Shown here in pieces: positions 34,400-47,022 of a DNA stretch of 64,000 nt. The first letter of the stretch is position 1; every line of letters starts with the position of its first letter. This DNA comes from Margaritifera margaritifera. Lineage: Eukaryota; Mollusca; Bivalvia; Unionida; Margaritiferidae. The position numbers were made by a program, and so were the translations under genes. The DNA is taken from NCBI GenBank assembly GCA_029931535.1, contig JAQPZY010001029.1, forward strand, positions 558,001 through 622,000. The letters run 5' to 3'. A model generated the notes under the pieces. The model was not told the origin of the DNA, ran no database searches, and saw only the letters and a program-made list of their open reading frames with translations.

Positions 34400-37000
34400 C
34401 CTAATTTACATAAGATTGGATGGAAGAACATAACTGCAGAGATATTGCTATTCATGGTTCTTTATACTATAGCAAACAGACTGCTCTAAATAATCTTTAT
34501 AATATTATTCAATTTTTTTTCTTTATATATCACTAGAGAAATTAACATCTGAAGAATTATTTGAGGAATTAGAATGGCGTTTTCCTTTTTAAAGCATTTT
34601 CCACTATTGTTTCAGATATTAATATCAGTAGAATATCCAAGGGATAAAACTACTAGAAGGTTTAATCATTTAACTAAATATGAGTTTTCTCCCTTGAAAT
34701 ATAAAATTGACCTGTAAGGCCAGTGTATCAATAGTAGTAGTTTGCCACTAATTGTAGCAAAATAATACATACAGTTTGTTAGTATTATTAGTAAAACATA
34801 TGATATCTAGCAAAAGAGAATGGATACTATGCCTCTGAAATTGAGGGACTAAAACTTAAATCCCTCCAAGACAAAAAATGAAGCCTCTAGAGTGTTCACA
34901 AGCGTTGACAGACTGACAACGGATGCTGGGCCATATCATAAGCTCGCTTTACCTTTGGCCAGGCCCGGGTCTCATTAAATTTCTCCTCAAATCAAGATCT
35001 TACATTATGTTGCTTAAGATGCTTCAGACAATATCAGGATTTCGATAAGGGATAGAGATAGTGAAATGGATGCAAAATCACTTGTTAGTTTTAAAACTGA
35101 ACAGCTGGAAATCCTTTTATTCTGGAAGAAAAGAGTTCAAGAGTTCCTCAAATTCGTGTAAATCCTCAAAATTTTCTCAAAGATAAAGCAAGGTTCTTAT
35201 CAGGAGAATTTAAGATAGCATTTTTAATCTCTAATTCCTGCTGAACGTTTTCTGAAAAATTAATCTTTACCAACCAAGAAATAGAAATGTTATTCTAAAA
35301 TTTCGCTGTAGAGTTGCTCTGTATGCCAGAGCTACACCAGAAAATAAACTTACCCGTGTTTCCGTATAATGTATGGTCTCATTACATTAAAGCCAAGGAA
35401 TTCACTACTTTAATCAAACTCATAACACATGTTAATTAATCATTGATGTAAGTTTTCCATTGTACTAAATTTTCACAAGGATTTATTTAATACGCATGTT
35501 AGTCAGAGGTTCTAAACTTAAAATTTCTTAGTTGTGGTCACATAAAAGCTAAGTATTTTTGCTAATTTGATTGAACTTTCCATTTGTTAGCTAATTCCTT
35601 TCCTATTCAGATGTTTCTAAACTTAATTTTGTGCCACATTTTCAAAGGAGTGATAAGTGACCGTTTCTTGTGATGAAAGTGCAACTCGAAGACTCTGCTT
35701 TATAATTTTCTTATATAGAAGCCAAGTGCTTAAAATTAAATATTTATAATATTTGTTTAGCTTTGCTATGTGACAATTATTTAAGTTCCTATCTTTTAAT
35801 GTAATATTAATACTACAATCAAGTAACGTTTTCATAAAAAAAATTAAATGTTGAAATGTGAATAACTGATCTTTTTGAAGTTCATGTGTTTTCTGTCATG
35901 AAATTGGACAATTTACATTTTTGTGAAATACAGCTTACATTTACTATGAAATAAATGTTACCTACCGACCTATCTAACCAATCTTTAAATAGCGGGTTGC
36001 TGGAGGTGGAACAAACAATTTTTAACTACCTTGCCCAAAGTTAATTTAAATTACCATTGTTACCCGATAGTTGTGTTAGGGACTGACCATTTAATTTTTC
36101 TGGATGGCGCCTGGAATTTTCTTTCAAGCCCCGATATATCTTTTTCTCACCAAAAAAAAATTTCAACAAATATCATGGATAAAATTAGTTCTTTTTTCCC
36201 ACAAATCAGAGCAAGAATATTTTTTCGAGCTATGTGGGGGCCAGAATTTCTTCCTTTTTTAAATACCCCCCCTCCCACACCCATAATTATATGGTAGGTC
36301 CAATACTTGTAAAATTGTCTTTAATTTTGTGCAAATCTTTCACAAGGAGTGATATTAACTGCTGTGATACCTATGTGACTGTTGAGTTTTATTACTTTGT
36401 TTTATTAATTATAAACTAGTTACAAATCTTGCCGTCTTTATTTGTACTCGTTTCAAGAAAAAGAAAAAAACTGGGGATCTACATTTTCTACCTCATATCT
36501 CATTAATAGTGATAAGTCAAAATTTTAAACCACTGGAAATCCACTTGTTCAGTTTCCTCGGTGAATTTCTTGCTCAGGTGAGAACAAAAATCTGCCCATA
36601 TTTGAGATACTATATTTACAAGGTGTGTTGGCGGCACGAGGCCAAGAAAAGAATATGTGTATTAGTCAATCTGAAATTCATTATTTGTTTCTAAATTTTG
36701 TTAAAAGTCGTCTTTTGTAATTATGAAGTAACTTGTTTTCAATGATGTAAAAGTATTACAAAATAATATTAACGTTAATGCATTTTTTAAGTAAAGCATA
36801 TTGAACAGGTGAAATGAACTGCCTCAAATAATTCTGAGCTGAAAATGTTTGGTTCAGAAGTAACACTTTCTAAGGTCAGTTGGGTAGGCAAAGACACATT
36901 TTTCTTTCTGACCCAGTCAACAGCTATATAAAATATTGTTTATTCTTGTTGGATGAAAAAAGTTAAATCAAACAAACCATTTATCAATGATTTATTAATT
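34400..37000. other. no gene recognised; one dispersed-repeat-like block
   Basis: Mostly AT-rich with no conserved protein text. The block at about 36070-36290 (AGGGACTGACCATTT ... TCTGGATGG ... AAGCCCCGA and runs of A and C) looks like a non-coding dispersed element seen in many invertebrate genomes. Termini were not found. Confidence 0.45.
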
Positions 37001-37003
37001 TTA

Positions 37004-38090
37004 CTAAATAAGACATTTATTCTCATTAAAATAATTGTGGTTAATTCCGTTAATGCAGATTCCTTGCAAATTATCTCTCATTAAAATGCCTGCAGCATCG
37101 ATCATTTCCAGGTAGATCATTTGAATATTTGGATTATCCACATCAAATTCATCTATGAAATCATCAGTAATATCACCATCCACAATACAAATACTAAGCA
37201 GCACACTGCATGCAATTATTATATTTTACTGAAATCTTCTAAAACATCCTTTCAACAGAGCAAAAGATCTATTACATTTCGTTTAGCCGAGACAGCTTAA
37301 CTTTACCATTTCTTACCTAAAACGAGACGACTATTGTCTCTATATGGTGTTAACAGCCACTGTTTAATTGAGTGAGCTTCATCACCAATAATTTGATGCT
37401 GGCCACATATGACAGTTTCTTCTTTGCACAAAATTTGAGTTTCACAAGACACGGGTCATGACAGCATCTGCCATTTACCAGTATAGCAGTGGGAAAAATT
37501 CATGTTTGGGAGAGAAACTGCGGGCAATACCAGGTTGTGATATCCTTTTTTCTGTTGATATAACTCTGAGAGTGTTTCTTAAAAGGTTTGATCTGAATGT
37601 GCATGCTATCTAATGTCCCTAGAACTCCTGGAAATTCATCTTGCCACTGTACCCACTTGATCACCTTTATCTAGTGGCCAGCAGATACACCTGTATTTAA
37701 GATTATTTACAAAAGCAGAGACAACTTTATTTCTGCATGCTGTAACCGTAATTTAAGATACATTAAAAATGTCATATATTCATTGCACTTTTTCTTGCTG
37801 ACCCAGATACTGTAAAGCAATCAGTATGTTTTTCTTCAAGAGTAATCCTTTCACATTCTCCATAGGTAGATGACCTGCATCTCGTGACAAGACGGTAGTA
37901 ACTGACACAAGTTTTCAAAACAATGTACAGTAATGCAGAATATTCTTCAAAAGTCATTTGGAGAATACTTGGCAACAACATCCTACACATAATCTTCAAT
38001 ATGTACACGACTTTCTCTATATATGAAATAAAACCGTACCGATGGTAAACTAAATGAGATTCTCCCCCAAATAAGTCAAGACTCAAGTAT
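37004..38090 (-). pseudogene. PIF/Harbinger (HARBI1-like) transposase, decayed
   Basis: DDE-type transposase remnant on the - strand. The 5' part is the frame 38086-37772 (FEEYSALLYIVLKTCVSYYR ... YGECERITLEE). A core in shifting frames follows: FPGVLGTLDSMHIQIKPF and SYINRKK (plus ~37545-37640), FPTAILVNGRCCHDP (~37440-37500), GDEAHSIKQWLLTPYRD (~37335-37390) and LVLGKKW. The C-terminal frame 37204-37004 reads DGDITDDFIDEFDVDNPNIQ. First catalytic Asp in 'TLDSMHI', second in the 'CCHDP' region and an acidic pair in 'GDEAHS' follow the Harbinger pattern (IGAIDGTHI ... HD ... LLGDSGYP.WLLTPY). Several frameshifts and stops (around 37490 and 37740) disable it. No Myb/MADF partner gene or terminal repeats were found with certainty. 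Confidence 0.82.
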
Positions 38091-38172
38091 ACAGTTAAAA
38101 AGCAGAGAAAGCAATTAAATACACTGGCTGTTCTCCAGAAGCAATATGGCTGCCACTGTGCTAGATGAGTTA

Positions 38173-38444
38173 CTGGGGGACAATAATGAAATGGAAAAGG
38201 ATGTTGACATGCATACCAGTAATGTGCAGTCTAGCCTAATTATGTTCTAAGTGATGATGACACCAACCCCATCCCCATCATCATCTTCATTAACCCCACA
38301 TGTCTTAACTGTTGAAGTATCCTTGATAATTAGCATTGTTCGCTTCGATTTCAATGGATATCTTTCAACTTACATTGGTGCATATAACACAACACCAACA
38401 GTAACAACAGAATCATCCTTTTCCATTTCATTATTGTCCCCCAG
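38173..38444. repeat. perfect 31-bp inverted repeat with 210-bp loop
   Basis: The arm at 38173-38203 (starts CTGGGGGACAATAATG) is the exact reverse complement of the arm at 38414-38444. The loop has no clear gene and holds CCCCATCCCCATCATCATC. It lies 80 bp from the Harbinger remnant's 5' end. The left arm continues a short frame starting ATGGCTGCCACTGTGCTAG (38146) that could be the start of an element gene. Confidence 0.93.
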
Positions 38445-39929
38445 GAACTAATCTTTGCTTTTTCTGCTGATTCACTACAACCGTTCTACATTTCCTTGAG
38501 CTCTCCAGGAGACCAAACACCCCTGGTCTTTATAATTGCCTTGCATGAATATACTGTAAAAAGAGAAAACTAATGCATGTTGAAAATAATGCAAGTCCTG
38601 AGGACAAGAAGAAATGCGATCTGAAATTAATGTGACCTGCTTGTGGGTAAAACAAATACTGGTAACGAATAATCATGGAGAAAATAAAAAAAAAGTAATT
38701 AAAACTTGCATGTTTAAATAATGTGACCATTATTGGGTAACATTAATTATTCTCTCAAACTGATTCCTCAGATTATAATAATGTAATATACTTTATTGGT
38801 AATTGAGGTTTTCTCATATTACACAAAAATCTTGGATTTAATGGACAATTAATATGGCAGAACCTCTGAAAATTATGGCAATTGATCAAACTAAAAAAAA
38901 ACAATAAAATAAACCCACCATAAAATTCAAGACAAGATGAAATTTTGAGATTGTTTGATAAATTTTGAGATTGTTTTATGGATTTGAAATCTAACAGAAA
39001 TTTACTGCAAATCGTCCAATTTTAAATTATTTTTTTTTATGTGTATGTGTGTATGTATGTATATAGTACTATGTACATATATTGTTTATCAGTCCATCAG
39101 AACGTTCAGGCTATATCATGATAAGTAAGTTTAGGTATCCCAAAAGAGGTATACAAAACAAATATAAAGGCAAAAAATCCTTAAAATACAAAATCAAATT
39201 CTTTATATAAATCACCCTCTTTTAAAAACTCCATTCTTCTTAGAGTGAACATCATCACAAAACACATCTTGTCATCACAAAACAAATCCCAGGGCAGGAT
39301 TTTCCCTAATTTTCCGAACAGGTGTCTTTAAATGAAAAACAGCTACACAGGCAAGTGAGTACTGTTAGGAAGTTTACTTAAGGTGCAGACCAGACATAAA
39401 AGATGCAAAAATAGTGCACATTTCAGATATTCCTAGGACATTTTTAAAAAATAAACTGTTATTTTTACAAGCCATTGCAATGTTTGGAAACAAGAACTGT
39501 CACAGAAACAACTCAGAACTGATAATAATTCAAGCTATAAAATTCTACATATAAGAGCCTTTGATACATTTGCCCCACCCCCACCTTCCCTCCTTGTACA
39601 AGCTCCACCACTACTGACATTATGATCTGACTCCCAGTGATAAATGACAACTCAAAAATGATGTCAGCTTCTCAGCTTAGTTTTAAACATCACATGGTCA
39701 CAGACATGAAACCACATGACGTCAACAAAACTTCAAACTTTCATTTCTACACAATGTTTGTTTAATGGAAATGTCAGTAATTTTATATACACTACTCAAA
39801 GCTTATGTGATCTCTCGCTATTGATGAAAAAAAATATCCAAAGACTTCTATTAAGCTTTAATTTCTTTGTCCTGTATACCATCTGGATGGTTGTGTTTTC
39901 ATGTAGGCTATATCTGACAGTACACTGGT

Positions 39930-40970
39930 ATCATCTATACAGCCTTGAAAGGTCTTCATGCCACAATGCTTTCAGTGAAGTATGGACAACTTCTATTAAA
40001 CGGTTTTGGAGAAGGAGGCGTTCCCATCAAGGTTTTTATATTTTTAATAACAGTGGCCATATCTGATAGTGAATCTGGATCATCTGTATAAATCTGAAAG
40101 GTCTTCATGCCAGGATGCTTTGGTGAAATATGATCAAATTCTGTTCAGCAGTTTTGGAGAAGAAGTCATTTAAAGGTTTTATAATTTTAGAAATCGTGGC
40201 CATTTATTACTTGGCAGATCAGTATCAGTTGTACAAAACATGAAGTTCCCTATGTCTTCATGCTTTCCATCAGACTGGGTCAATATCTGTTGAGCGGTTT
40301 GTGAGAAGACATTGTTGAAAAGTTTCTCTATTTTTAGTAACAGTGGCCATATTTGATGACAGATTGGAATCTTTTGCAAAAATTTGAAACGACTTAATGC
40401 CAGGATGCTTTCTATCAAGTTCCATCAAATTCTATTCAGCTGATTTGAAGAAGTTGTTTAAAAGTTTTTCTATTTTTAATAATTGTGGTCACATTTGATG
40501 GCAAATCAACATCGTTCGAATAAACCTGAAAGGACTTCCTGCCAGGATGCTTTCTGTCAAGTTTGGTAAAATTCTATTCAGCAGTTTTGGAGTTGTTTTT
40601 TATTTTTAGTCACGGTGGCTTTATTATTTTTAGTAACAGTGGCCATATTTGAAGGCAGATCGGCATCATTTGTATAAATTTGAAAGGTCTTCCTGCCAGG
40701 GTGCTTTCTGTCAATTTTAATACAATTCTGTTCAGCAGTTTTGAAGAGGTTGTTTAAAGGGTTTTTAGTAAAGGCTGCCATATTTAATGGTGGATCAGCC
40801 TTATCTGTATACATTTTTTAAGTAATTCATGCCAGGATGATTTGTGCCAAATTTGCTCAAAACTGGTCCAGTGGATTTTGATAAGAAGTTAAAAATAACA
40901 ATTGCTGACAGATGCATGACATACGATGAATGCAGGACCACTCGCTTGGCCTTACAGCCAGGCGAGTTAA
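39930..40970. repeat. ~145-bp tandem array, seven copies, ending in a hairpin
   Basis: Units carry 'TGCCAGGATGCTTTCTGTCA' (near 39962, 40108, 40255, 40397, 40540, 40694, 40829), TTCTATTCAGCAGTTTTGGA, AGTAACAGTGGCCATATTTG and TTTGTATAAATTTGAAAGG. Spacing is 136-155 bp. After the last unit come a GACAGATGCATGACATACGA block and a stem-loop CTCGCTTGGC (40941-40950) / GCCAGGCGAG (40957-40966), then TTAAAAATG. Short frames in the array (40179-40814) are repeat artefacts. Confidence 0.9.
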
Positions 40971-41289
40971 AAATGTTCTAACAAACCAATGAAAAAGTAT
41001 TTAGAAACCAGAGCTATTTCACTGACTCGCCATGTATTCATGCTGTTTATTATAAAAACCCCTCTGCCTCAACTCAACTTCCCCACTGTTACTGCAAAGT
41101 TGTAAACCAACATCTGTTACATTTATTACTGACCTCCAGCTATGACTTTGTATAATGCTTAGTAAAAAATATTAAAAAATGTTACCATAACTCAAGTTTT
41201 TGTATATTGTGCATTTGTCCCAAACCCAGGGACAGAGGGGGAGGGGTTTAAATACTACTAGTATGCTGTATCACTGATAGTTACAACAG

Positions 41290-41385
41290 GGGCAACCTAT
41301 GAACCAAGTTTGGTGAATTTCCACCCAGCAGTTTCAGAGGAAAACAGAATTACAGACAGATAGACAGATGGATTGAATAGAAAAG
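41290..41385. repeat. isolated monomer of the same dispersed repeat type
   Basis: ACCAAGTTTGGTGAATTTCC, CAGCAGTTTCAGAGGAAAAC and ACAGACAGATAGACAGATGG repeat text from the neighbouring arrays and their tails. Confidence 0.6.
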
Positions 41386-41544
41386 GATGGTATCACAATA
41401 TATAAAGTATGGGATTAATAATGGGTGATGTACACCTTCAAGTATGAAATGTTCTGAAAGATAAGGAAGAACACATGCTGTATTTCTTGCTTTGTAAAAC
41501 TTGAGATCCCTGAAAAAGGCACATCATTTCTGAATGTCAGTTCA

Positions 41545-41715
41545 CATGTTTATACATCATTTTTTTAAGATTATTTCGCCTTTTATACACATCATTTAGA
41601 ACATTATTTCACCTACTATACCCATCATTTTGAACATTATTTCACCCACTATACACATCATTTTGAACATTATTTCACCTTACTATACACATCATTTTGA
41701 ACATTAATTCACAAG
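41545..41715. repeat. ~37-39 bp tandem repeat, four copies
   Basis: Units: CACATCATTTTGAACATTAT then TTCACCYACTATA. Confidence 0.92.
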
Positions 41716-42239
41716 CCATAGCCTGAATAATTCCCTATGTCATGGGTGTATACTCATGAATGCTGATTAGGGCTAGACTCATTTTCAAGCAGGTCATTTT
41801 TCCCCATCCCCCTTTTAAAATATTCAGTCATTAATATGTCTTCATTGAAAGTGTTTGAGCTAATGGGCATTGAATCTGCAATGAGAAAACATACAATGCA
41901 AGTGTTTTACATAAACCCTTCTACCCCATAATCGGATAATGGAACAAACCGAGTTGAATATTAAATATTATGCCCATGACATATCATATTTTTCAAGCTA
42001 TATTTACAACAGTTCTGAACATTAGCAGATAAGTATTTTACATCTATGATTCATATTTATGCTTAACTACATATTAATTTTCATAAACACCATCTCTTAG
42101 TTACACACAATTGTTTGAATCTGCTCACAATTATTAAAAAGCTGCATTTTTCACAAATAAGAAATGCAGTTTCAGGCAAGAAAATTATTTATTTCACATA
42201 TCAGCAAGTCTTTCTCTAAGTTTTGTGCCATTATGTAGT

Positions 42240-42975
42240 GTGTAATTAAAATTATTTTACAAAAACTTTCTCCTTTGTTTGAATCACAGTGACCTCATGA
42301 AAAGGTTTCTCTTTTGCCCCAAGTATAAACAATCCACAAAGATTGGTCACAGTACATGTTTAGAACTTAAGTTACCGTGCAGCAACCATATTCTTCTTTA
42401 TTTCAATCAATGTGACCATGCCATTTGACCTATTGACCAAAAAATCAATAGGTGTATAGTCAGGGACAAAAGTTATTGTGAGGAAATCAGTTTTCTTCTT
42501 TAAATCACTTTAATCATGACCTTAGGTCTTCTGACATCCAAATCAACAGGAGCCCTTCTTACTAAAAATTCAAGCCATTCAAAAATATTGTTTGTGATAT
42601 CCAATCTAAAACAAAAATTATTACGTAGAAACCATTTTTCTCTTTTGAGACACAGAGACCTTGATCTTTGACTTTTCACCTCAATAATCCATTACTTTTT
42701 ATTCCTCACCCCTGCATGCAAGCCACCTTCATAGCTTGGTAACAATACATGGTTGCGAACAAAATCTATTGTGCAGAAACCATCTTTCTTCTCTGAGTCG
42801 CAGTGACCCTGACCTTTGAACTTTTTATTTCAAAGTCAATAGATTTATTTTTAACACCAAGTGCAAACCATCAAATGTTTGGCAAAACTATATGGTCTTG
42901 AGCTAGTTATTGTGTAGAAACCATAAATGCAAAGATAGACAGATGGACGACGTCACAGTTTGACACACTACCTAA
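42240..42975. repeat. ~120-140 bp tandem array, about five copies
   Basis: Units share TTATTGTGTAGAAACCAT, TTTTCTTCTTTGAGTCACAG, TGACCTTGACCTTTGACC and CAAGCCATCCAAA-like text. The array tails into ATAGACAGATGGACGACG. The same monomer family forms the array at 53.46-53.98 kb, and a single piece lies at 46355-46380. Confidence 0.85.
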
Positions 42976-43099
42976 GAGCAGACCTATACAAATATTTTTA
43001 TCATAAATGTTAAATCTGTTTAAATCAACAAATCAAATACTGATGATGACTGACAAAATATGCTAAATGCCATATTAATACATGCTGAATATAGTTCTC

Positions 43100-43290
43100 A
43101 TACTATACTGAAACAACATAACTAAAAGATAACTTTCTAAATTGCACTGCAAGTATTGCACACTATTTATCAACAACAACAACAAAAAAAGAACAGACTA
43201 GAATATCAGCACAAGAAAATAAATCCAGTTAATTTGTACATGTTTGGTAATTTAAATAGAGAACCAAAAGATTGCGATATCAGTGTTTTA
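43100..43290. repeat. paralogous non-coding segment shared with 45030-45212
   Basis: Matches in order: CTAAAAGATA, 'CTGCAAGTATTGCACA', CAAAAGAAAATAAAT/ACAAGAAAATAAATCCAG and GGTATCAG/GATATCAG. By eye about 70% alike. The 45-kb copy continues into the TRMT9B tail duplicate. Confidence 0.65.
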
Positions 43291-43324
43291 CATGTCTTAT
43301 GTCAAACAAAGTGTCCTTCACATT

Positions 43325-43490
43325 CTTTATAATGAGCTGTGGTGGTTCAATATATATGCCAGACTCATGACCAGAAAAATGCAGGTTTAAACCCTACCCA
43401 AACCAGGTTGGCAAGGCACTTTATTCAAATAGCCTCGACATGATATAACCTTTCATGCATTAATATGCCATTAAAAACCATTCAACCAAT
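43325..43490 (+). mobile_element. degenerate V-type SINE, + orientation
   Basis: GAGCTGTGGTGGTTCAATAT (head, box A region), GCAGGTTTAAACCCTACC (box B region), then GGTTGGCAAGGCACTTTATTC (V block) and a CATTAATATGCCATTAAAAA tail. Strongly diverged. Confidence 0.65.
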
Positions 43491-43494
43491 CAAT

Positions 43495-45010
43495 AAATCA
43501 CAAGCTTTAAAGACAGGGTTGGCCTACAAAATGAAAAATCAACTTAACTGTATCATTTTCTCTTCATGGCAGTAAACATACCTATGAATAGGCACCCAAT
43601 TGGTCAATTACCTGCCTAATTGTTTTGATAGACAAGCCCAATCCGACACAAGTACGAGCAAAACCTGCAGGTTTTCGAACCTTGTCTTTAAACCAATATT
43701 ATATATACACATCTAGTTGGTATGCTGCCCTTTTAAAAAGGTATAAAATGCCAATATCATGAAAATTATTCAGTGATCAGATTACTGACCATCGACAGAC
43801 CATACAAATCATCTTTTCTTCAAATTTAAAATGGTCAGATAATTGCAAATTAACTAAATTATTAAATTACCTTTATTTAAACTCAATACTGTTTTCAGAA
43901 TTTTGGAAAGCAGCACGACTACAATAATTGCTGATTTTTGCACTAAATTGTCGATTTTTCACTAAATATGCAGATTTGCAACAGAACTGCAGATTTTTTT
44001 CTCATTTTGACATTTGTATAATTTCCTCACAATATTATGAACTTATCTCTGTGTTCTGTACCAATTAAAACAAAAATTTGATCTTGGAACATGTTATATT
44101 GACTGAACTTGCACTGATGACTAAATATTTATCTTGTTTTGTTAGTTTCATGCTGCATTTATGTTTTAAAGTTTGTTAAGATATGATGTAAATCTCTCAA
44201 ACATCTAACAACTAGTGATTTGATATGAACAATATGTAGATTGTGACACTAAATTCACCAGGTTACATGGCTAATTTGTATGTAAAGTTAAAGGTGTTAT
44301 GATACAAGGAAGAGATGAGAAAAAAACAACCTTGTCAGGGTGCTTTTTATTTGCTTGGTTTTTTTTCTTCTTCTAGCACAATGGAGTTCAAGAGGTTTCT
44401 GTGCATTTCTGTTGAACTTGGGATGAAAATTTATGTATTTTTGGTTGAGTTCATGTGGCCACCATGTGAAAGCATGGGCTAAATATTTTCATAATGACAG
44501 CTTTTGAGAAATGACCACATAGGTTTTATCCAGTAGATTAAACAGCATCCTGGCAAAATATAATTGGCTGCTACCCAAAGCTGATCCAAAACACTACATC
44601 AACTCACCTACAATGAGCACATGGTCACTAATGTTACACGTCATTGTGTGACCATGCAATATGTCTAAACTAGAACTGTGTCATCTAAGAACCAAGCAAG
44701 ACCTAACAATAGTGGTCCGAGTTTATGGGGCTGGAAGGTCTGTACTTTAGACAACCCCATCTAGTTCTGACACATCACTATGTTGTTTTGCAACCTAAAC
44801 GCTACCCTAAATTTGAGCAAGTTTCATCTTAATTTATCTATTCCTTAAGTGGAGTTGTTCTGTTTCATACCCTACATTGAAAACGATCATATAAGACAAT
44901 AAAGTTATAGTAATTATACCAACTATAGATGTGTAAGGAAAAAAAACTTTTTGCAATGGATGATGGGTAAAAGCACATGGCTTCCCAAATCTAATTCTGG
45001 CAAAGATTAT
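43495..45010. other. no gene recognised
   Basis: AT-rich DNA. No coding text or clear terminal repeats. Short text at about 43600-43690 (AATTACCTGCCTAATTGTTT ... GGTTTTCGAACCTTG) may be another SINE relic. Confidence 0.5.
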
Positions 45011-45209
45011 CAGTGCATTCTCACAGATACAATTCAGCTGAGATCACCAGTAACACGCTAAAAGATACCTTTCAAAATACAACTGCAAGTATTGCACAAA
45101 AAGTTTTTAGGAAAAAGAGAAGAACCTCAACAAAAGAAAATAAATTCAGCTCATTCCAATACATTTTGCAACTTAAAAGGAGACAAAAAACTGTGGTATC
45201 AGCAAAAAC

Positions 45210-45338
45210 TCAGCAATTAAAATGGTTAAATTGTTGTGAACTATTCCTTAGGTTCCTGATATGTCCAGAAATAAGCTGCTCCAGCTCTCCATTCTTGAAG
45301 ATGTGATAAATTCTACAGAGTTCACACTTGGCTGTATT
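45210..45338 (-). pseudogene. duplicate of the TRMT9B C-terminal exon end
   Basis: On the - strand this reads KCELCRIYHIFKNGELEQLI then SGHIRNLRNSSQQFNHFNC and TGA (45212-45210). It aligns with RQELCRFYHVFKKGELEQLI and SGHIGDL of the gene at 47023-49403, then diverges before the DHSNWCV block. It has no internal stop over ~40 codons. A possible acceptor (TTAATACAG on the - strand, near 45335) would allow use as an alternative terminal exon, but it starts directly at the border of the minisatellite at 45340, so it is more likely a partial gene-tail duplication. Confidence 0.75.
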
Positions 45339-45339
45339 A

Positions 45340-46105
45340 ATAGTACGACTATGTAGTGCCTATGCAGTGGGGTGTAAAACACTATAGTATGAAAATGTAA
45401 TGCCTTGGCAGTGGGGTGTAAAACACTATAGTATGACAATTTAGTGCCAGGGCAATGGGGTGTAAAACACTATATTATGACTATTTAGTGCCTAGGCAAT
45501 GGGGTGTAAAACACCATGACTATTTAGTGACTAGGCAATGGGGTGTAAAACACTATGGTATGACAATTTAGTGCCTGGGCAATGGAGTGTAAAACACTAT
45601 AATATGACTATTTAGTGCCTAGGCAATGGGGTGTATAACATGATAGTATGACTATTTAGTGCCTAGGCAATGGGGTGTAAAGCATTATAGTATGACTAAT
45701 TAGTGCCTAGGCAATGGGGTGTAGAACACCATGACTATTTAGTGCCTAGGCAATGGGGTGTAAAACACTGACTATTTAGTGCCTAGGAAATGGGGTGTAA
45801 AACACTATAGTATGACTATTTAGTGCGTAGGCAATGCGGTGTAAAACACCATGACTATTTAGTGCCTAGGCAATGGGGTGTAAAACATCATGACTATTTA
45901 GTGCCTAGGCAATGGGGTGTAAAGCACTATAGTATGACTATTTAGTGTCTAGGCAATGGGGTGTAATGCACTATAGTATGACTATTTACTGCCTAGGCAA
46001 TGGGCTGTAAAACACCAGGACTATATAGTGCCTAGGCAATGGGGTGTAAAGCACTATAGTATGACTATTTAGTGCCTAGGCAATGGGGTGTAAAGCACAA
46101 TGCCA
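45340..46105. repeat. ~43-bp minisatellite, about 18 copies
   Basis: Units: TATGACTATTTAGTGCCTAG, GCAATGGGGTGTAAAACAC and TATAG. Shorter units (about 38 bp) drop the TATAGTA part. The array separates the TRMT9B tail duplicate from the true gene end. Confidence 0.95.
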
Positions 46106-46779
46106 AGATACACACTAATGAATGTGATAAAAAAACAGGTTTAGAGTTACTATTTCAATTCAATGCATAAGTAAATACAAGGTTGCATTCATTTTCAACA
46201 AAGCAAGAATGACTAGGACCTTTGAGCATGGTATTTGAAAATGCTAAATGCACAATATCTACAGATATAATAAAGATGGATGACATTTCAAGAAATTCTA
46301 CAAAAATAGAACTATCACAAAGTAAACAGAAATAATTACAAAAATTATATTTCATTTTCTGGTGACCTTGATCTTTGAGCTACACATCTTGATGTGTTAT
46401 ATGCAACATGATCTTGTGATGATATACATTCTGTACAATTAAAAAAGTGTTAAAAAGCACAAGATTATACACAGAAAATACTTTCAAATACATGCGTACT
46501 TGCATCTGTCACCACTCTATAATTTTAGCAAAATATTCTGAGCAGCTGAAAGGTTCTAAACCATACAAATTATTTAAAGATGGACAGAAAGGCAGACAGA
46601 TATAAAATGGCCAGCAGAACAACACAATAATAGAAGCACGAACTAGATTCTGGAATGAAAAATAATTGCCTTCCAGATCTGTAACAAAACATTAAAATGA
46701 CTCGAATATGGTGATTTTGACTAAGTGATGATTGAGTAATATTTAATGGCATATTAGAACATGTAAGACTATTGTGTGC

Positions 46780-46910
46780 CAGACAAAGGGGAGTAATGCA
46801 TCATGCCAAGGGACACAATTCAATTGACTTGGCTGGTCTGAGCAAGGTTCAAACTCAACCTACTGATTGTGAGCCCTGTGCATTAATCACTAAGCCACTG
46901 AATTTCCAGA
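46780..46910 (-). mobile_element. SINE fragment, weak
   Basis: On the - strand: CAGTGGCTTAGTGATTAATG (box A-like), AGGTTGAGTTTGAACCTTGC (box B-like), then TGTCCCTTGGCATGATGCAT. A degenerate member of the V-type family. Confidence 0.55.
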
Positions 46911-47022
46911 CTTAAATATAAATATGACAGTACCATGGCATAAAAAGCTGAAAGACTAACTCCTCTGCTTCTGCTTTTTGGGGGTTAATTGAATTTTATA
47001 AATGAAAATAATGTTTGTGTCA

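Noticed and set aside
36031..36297. 88-codon frame as a gene
   Set aside because: Its text lies in a dispersed-repeat-like block with homopolymer runs; no domain or splice support.
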